NCBI GenBank assembly: GCA_002256685.1
Contig: NQJH01000152.1
Span: forward strand, 1-6,756
DNA: 6,756 nt
Origin: Methylococcaceae bacterium NSP1-2
Lineage (GTDB): Bacteria > Pseudomonadota > Gammaproteobacteria > Methylococcales > Methylomonadaceae
Direction of reading: 5' to 3'
Below the pieces are notes generated by a model, which was not told the DNA's origin, made no database searches, and worked only from the letters and a program-made list of their open reading frames with translations. Every line of letters begins with the position of its first letter. Position 1 is the first letter of the stretch. Shown here in pieces: positions 5,513-6,756 of the stretch. A program made the translations under genes and the position numbers.

Positions 5513-6756
5513 TCATAAAACCCTATTGATAACAACAACACTGACATTATCACGCGCCCCCTGTGCCAAGGTTTTTGCAATTAAGGTCTTAGCGATGTTT
5601 TCAGGCGCGCAGGTTTTCATAATGTGTTCAATTTCAGCAAAACTAATTTCTTTATCTAAGCCATCGGAGCATAGCAAAAATAGATCACCTTGCATCACAG
5701 TCATGCGTTCACAATCTAATTCCAATAAATCAGTCGCACCGACGGCTCTGGTAATAATATTGGTGTTTTTAGTCGTACAATGATCTTGTGTTAACTGCTC
5801 TAAGCTATGATTGCGTAAGCGATAAAGACGGCTATCACCCGCCCATAAAACTGCACAATAGTTTGAATCACAAACCAATACCACTACGGTACTGCCGACA
5901 ATATGATGCTCATATTGTTGATGGGCAAACTGTTGTAATTCATGATTGACTTGCTGTAAGCACTGATTAATCGCCTGAATACGCGCTTCCAGTGAATCTT
6001 CAAGTGCTAAATTATTCAGTGAATTAACAATGAGTTGACTGGCAACATCACCCGCTTTATGTCCGCCCATGCCATCGGCAACCGCCCATAAGCGTGTTTC
6101 TGGCTTATTCAACAGCGAGTCTTCATTACATTTACGTCGATTGCCGGTATCAGTCGCTGACCATGACTGCCAATGGTTTTCGTGTCTATTCGCCGCCGCA
6201 CTGTTTAAAAAGGCGGAAAAACTGTGTGCAGGCGGCAAGCCTTCATAAACCGATAAAGCCGATTGCACATGTTCAGAGCCGCCCGTCCCCCATAAACTGT
6301 AGCCAGACAAAAAAGAATCCAATAAACACGCATTCAGTTCAACAAATGCGTCTGATACCAGACTGAGGTTAGTCAAAGTAACATGCACTGATTTTTTGCC
6401 CGCACAATCATGAAACTGTGAATGATTTTCACCTTGAACGCTTTCAGCCAACGGAAACACAGGAATAGCTTCTAGTAATTGCACAAAGCGGGGTAAATCA
6501 ATATCGTCTTCTAAACCACTTAAGGCGACCGTTTCTAATTCTTCAAACCAATGATTTCCTAAAGTAAATAAATATGGTAGTGACTGCGATTGTTCAAAAG
6601 GAGCCGCAACAGTGAGCGGAAAATAATTACCCGTTTTATCGACGCTGGGCATCAAAATACCTGCCCACGCACTGTTACCACATAATCCAGCACTGAGAAT
6701 GAATCGCCATATCGGTGTCGTTAAATAACTGTTTAGCCAAGTCCCTCCTAAATCTT
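5513..6756 (-). CDS. TagF-PppA fusion: T6SS repressor domain joined to PP2C protein phosphatase (5' end outside window)
   Basis: The frame is open from the window edge to the TGA at 5515-5513, giving 413 visible codons; numbering here is from the first full codon. Residues 1 to about 184 form a TagF (ImpM/DUF2094) domain: PIWRFIL (14-20), WAGILMPSVDKTGNYFPLT (30-48) and the closing GYSLWGTGG (151-159). Residues about 196-413 form a PP2C-type Ser/Thr phosphatase with its metal and catalytic motifs: RRKCNED (206-212), VADGMGGHKAGDVAS (225-239), GSTVVV (287-292), WAGDSRLYRL (304-313), LLCSDGLD (360-367) and ARDNVSVVV (400-408), with acidic residues D212, D227, D307, D364 and D402 kept. In P. aeruginosa, TagF and PppA are separate negative regulators of the PpkA/Fha threonine-phosphorylation switch; fused forms are known, for example in Agrobacterium. 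Perhaps 25-45 N-terminal residues are missing off the edge. No signal peptide or membrane segment is seen, so it should act in the cytoplasm. Confidence 0.94.
   Translation of the reverse strand, partial: DLGGTWLNSYLTTPIWRFILSAGLCGNSAWAGILMPSVDKTGNYFPLTVAAPFEQSQSLPYLFTLGNHWFEELETVALSGLEDDIDLPRFVQLLEAIPVFPLAESVQGENHSQFHDCAGKKSVHVTLTNLSLVSDAFVELNACLLDSFLSGYSLWGTGGSEHVQSALSVYEGLPPAHSFSAFLNSAAANRHENHWQSWSATDTGNRRKCNEDSLLNKPETRLWAVADGMGGHKAGDVASQLIVNSLNNLALEDSLEARIQAINQCLQQVNHELQQFAHQQYEHHIVGSTVVVLVCDSNYCAVLWAGDSRLYRLRNHSLEQLTQDHCTTKNTNIITRAVGATDLLELDCERMTVMQGDLFLLCSDGLDKEISFAEIEHIMKTCAPENIAKTLIAKTLAQGARDNVSVVVINRVL

Noticed and set aside
6094..6366. Plus-strand open frame of 90 codons opposite tagF-pppA
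   Set aside because: It is antisense to the TagF/PP2C coding sequence and shows no family features. Other plus-strand frames at 3695-3916, 4141-4383, 4637-4819 and 5526-5783 were rejected for the same reason.
6653..6655. TTG as the start of a shorter PppA-like protein at 6655
   Set aside because: The frame is open back to the window edge, and the upstream residues (PIWRF, SAGLCG, WAGI) match the TagF domain, so this is an internal codon.

Overview
The window is a stretch of a type VI secretion system (T6SS) locus in which every recognisable gene lies on the minus strand. Read in the transcription direction (high to low coordinates), the order is tagF-pppA fusion (5' end outside the window), tssA (broken), tssB, tssC, hcp, tagJ, tssE, tssF (3' end outside the window). 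From tssA to tssF this is the gene order I recall for the Pseudomonas aeruginosa HSI-I (H1-T6SS) cluster. The base composition looks low-to-middling in GC, and the gene content points to a proteobacterium, most likely a gammaproteobacterium. I cannot place the genus from sequence alone.

Region by region: 6756-5513 codes for a post-translational regulator that joins a TagF (ImpM-like) domain to a PP2C phosphatase domain (PppA). A 90-bp gap (5512-5423) carries a candidate promoter and a strong ribosome binding site for tssA. At 5422-4429 is tssA, a baseplate/sheath-assembly protein, whose N-terminal and C-terminal parts are in different frames with about 14-17 codons of the family's usual sequence missing at the junction. 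At 4397-2401 are tssB and tssC, the contractile sheath. A 126-bp gap (2400-2275) holds a candidate promoter overlapped by a perfect 8-bp inverted repeat. At 2274-1792 is hcp, the inner tube protein, followed by a clear intrinsic terminator (1779-1749). At 1725-416 are tagJ and tssE, and from 412 to the window edge is the start of tssF.

Together these genes encode the tube (Hcp), the sheath (TssB/TssC), the TssB-binding accessory protein (TagJ), two baseplate parts (TssE, TssF), the assembly factor (TssA) and a fused repressor/phosphatase that would hold the machine inactive. The hcp gene sits between its own candidate promoter and a terminator, an arrangement that would let the tube protein be made in excess over the genes downstream. 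The most notable points are the broken tssA, which raises doubt about whether this system fires, and the TagF-PppA fusion. I see no tRNA, rRNA, CRISPR, insertion sequence or novel system in the window. No stretch longer than 300 bases lacks a gene.
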